Positions 63,498 to 64,000 of a stretch of DNA of 64,000 nt are shown here, in pieces. The stretch lies in assembly GCF_963378095.1 (NCBI RefSeq), contig NZ_OY726397.1, forward strand, positions 3,286,001-3,350,000. The letters are read 5' to 3'. Numbering within the stretch: the stretch's first letter is position 1; each line of letters opens with the position of its first letter. The position numbers were made by a program, and so were the translations under genes. Below the pieces are notes generated by a model that ran no database searches, had not been told where the DNA came from, and saw only the letters and a program-made list of their open reading frames with translations. Source of the stretch: Mycolicibacterium sp. MU0053. Its GTDB lineage: Bacteria; Actinomycetota; Actinomycetes; Mycobacteriales; Mycobacteriaceae.

Positions 63498-64000
63498 ATG
63501 ACCGCCGCAACACTCCCCCGACCGAAGACCACTGTGACCGAAGACGCCATCGCGATCGACGACCTCAACGTCACCTTCTCCTCCAAGCGCGGCACCGTGA
63601 CCGCCCTGCAGGACATCAACCTGCGGGTGGCCGACGGCGAGTTCGTCTCCATCGCCGGACCGTCGGGCTGCGGTAAGTCGACGCTGCTCAAGGTCATCGC
63701 CGGGCTGACCGACTCGACCTCCGGCGAGGTGCGCCTGCGGGGCAACCCGGTCCGCGGACCGCAACGCGAGATCGGCTACGTGTTCCAGCGCGCCGCGCTG
63801 CTGGAATGGCGTTCGGTCCGGCGCAACGTGTTGCTGCAGGCGGAGATGCGGGGCATGCCGCGCAAGCTCGCCCAGCAACGCTGCGACTACCTGATCGAGA
63901 TGACCGGCCTCAGCGGATTCGAGAGCGCGCTGCCGCATGAGCTGTCCGGCGGTATGCAGCAACGTGTTTCGTTGTGTCGGGCACTCCTGCACGAACCGGA
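63498..64000 (+). CDS. ABC transporter ATP-binding protein, N-terminal part
   Basis: The gene starts 13 bases after the binding-protein gene, with GGAAGGG as ribosome site, and runs off the window; 167 residues are visible. Walker A is GPSGCGKST at 54-62, the Q-loop is in IGYVFQRAALLEW near residue 97, and the ABC signature is LSGGMQQRVSL at 149-159. It belongs to the SsuB/TauB type and completes the importer. Walker B lies just beyond the end. Confidence 0.93.
   Translation, partial: MTAATLPRPKTTVTEDAIAIDDLNVTFSSKRGTVTALQDINLRVADGEFVSIAGPSGCGKSTLLKVIAGLTDSTSGEVRLRGNPVRGPQREIGYVFQRAALLEWRSVRRNVLLQAEMRGMPRKLAQQRCDYLIEMTGLSGFESALPHELSGGMQQRVSLCRALLHEP

Overview
The window is high-GC actinobacterial DNA. 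Its backbone gene order matches the Mycobacterium tuberculosis Rv2736c-Rv2800 stretch: recX-recA, ephG, clgR-pspA-pspM, pgsA3, argA, ftsK, the RNase J gene, dapA, thyX, dfrA-thyA, dapB, ald, pepR, pnp, lppU, rpsO, ribF, sirR, truB and pptT. Compared with M. tuberculosis, recA has no intein and there are several extra catabolic islands. This points to an environmental, probably fast-growing Mycolicibacterium. No rRNA, tRNA, CRISPR array, insertion sequence or prophage was recognised, and no stretch over 300 bases lacks a gene.

Layout. 1-1988: end of a GluBCD-type glutamate ABC importer. 1998-5789 (minus): glycosyltransferase, DUF3046 gene, alpha/beta hydrolase, then recA (behind an SOS box) and recX. 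5825-6738: ephG and a DUF5313 membrane gene. 6743-8874 (minus): the envelope-stress set clgR-pspA-pspM. 8962-15035: pgsA3, argA, ftsK, a monooxygenase-fold gene, a mycofactocin-type dehydrogenase and a SAM methyltransferase. 15124-19342: an island absent from M. tuberculosis at this position, with a membrane protein of unknown function, two small genes, and an Asp-rich exported protein next to a histidine kinase and response regulator. 19349-25282 (minus): RNase J, dapA, thyX, a YcaQ/AlkX-like gene, dfrA and thyA. 25392-31286: accessory enzymes (dienelactone hydrolase, MFS exporter, cupin dioxygenase with AraC regulator, CsbD, flavodoxin-like protein, atypical SDR). 31307-39424: dapB, then a probable ketone/acid degradation island (mycofactocin SDR, crotonase, hydrolase, flavin monooxygenase, PucR regulator, acyl-CoA ligase). 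39652-54178: housekeeping genes from ald to pptT, then a DUF3558/CocE-hydrolase pair behind a KstR-like operator. 54167-55796: DUF1802 and DUF2277 genes and an enoyl-CoA hydratase.

55899-64000 is the most interesting region. Four overlapping minus-strand genes (Gfo/Idh dehydrogenase, DUF993 aldolase-like protein, sugar isomerase-like TIM barrel, glycerate kinase) diverge from a LacI regulator, which is followed by an NMT1/SsuA-type ABC importer. The same 14-bp near-palindrome lies in front of the regulator/catabolic operon and in front of the importer. This suggests one locally controlled uptake and degradation system ending in phosphoglycerate. Its substrate cannot be read from the sequence.
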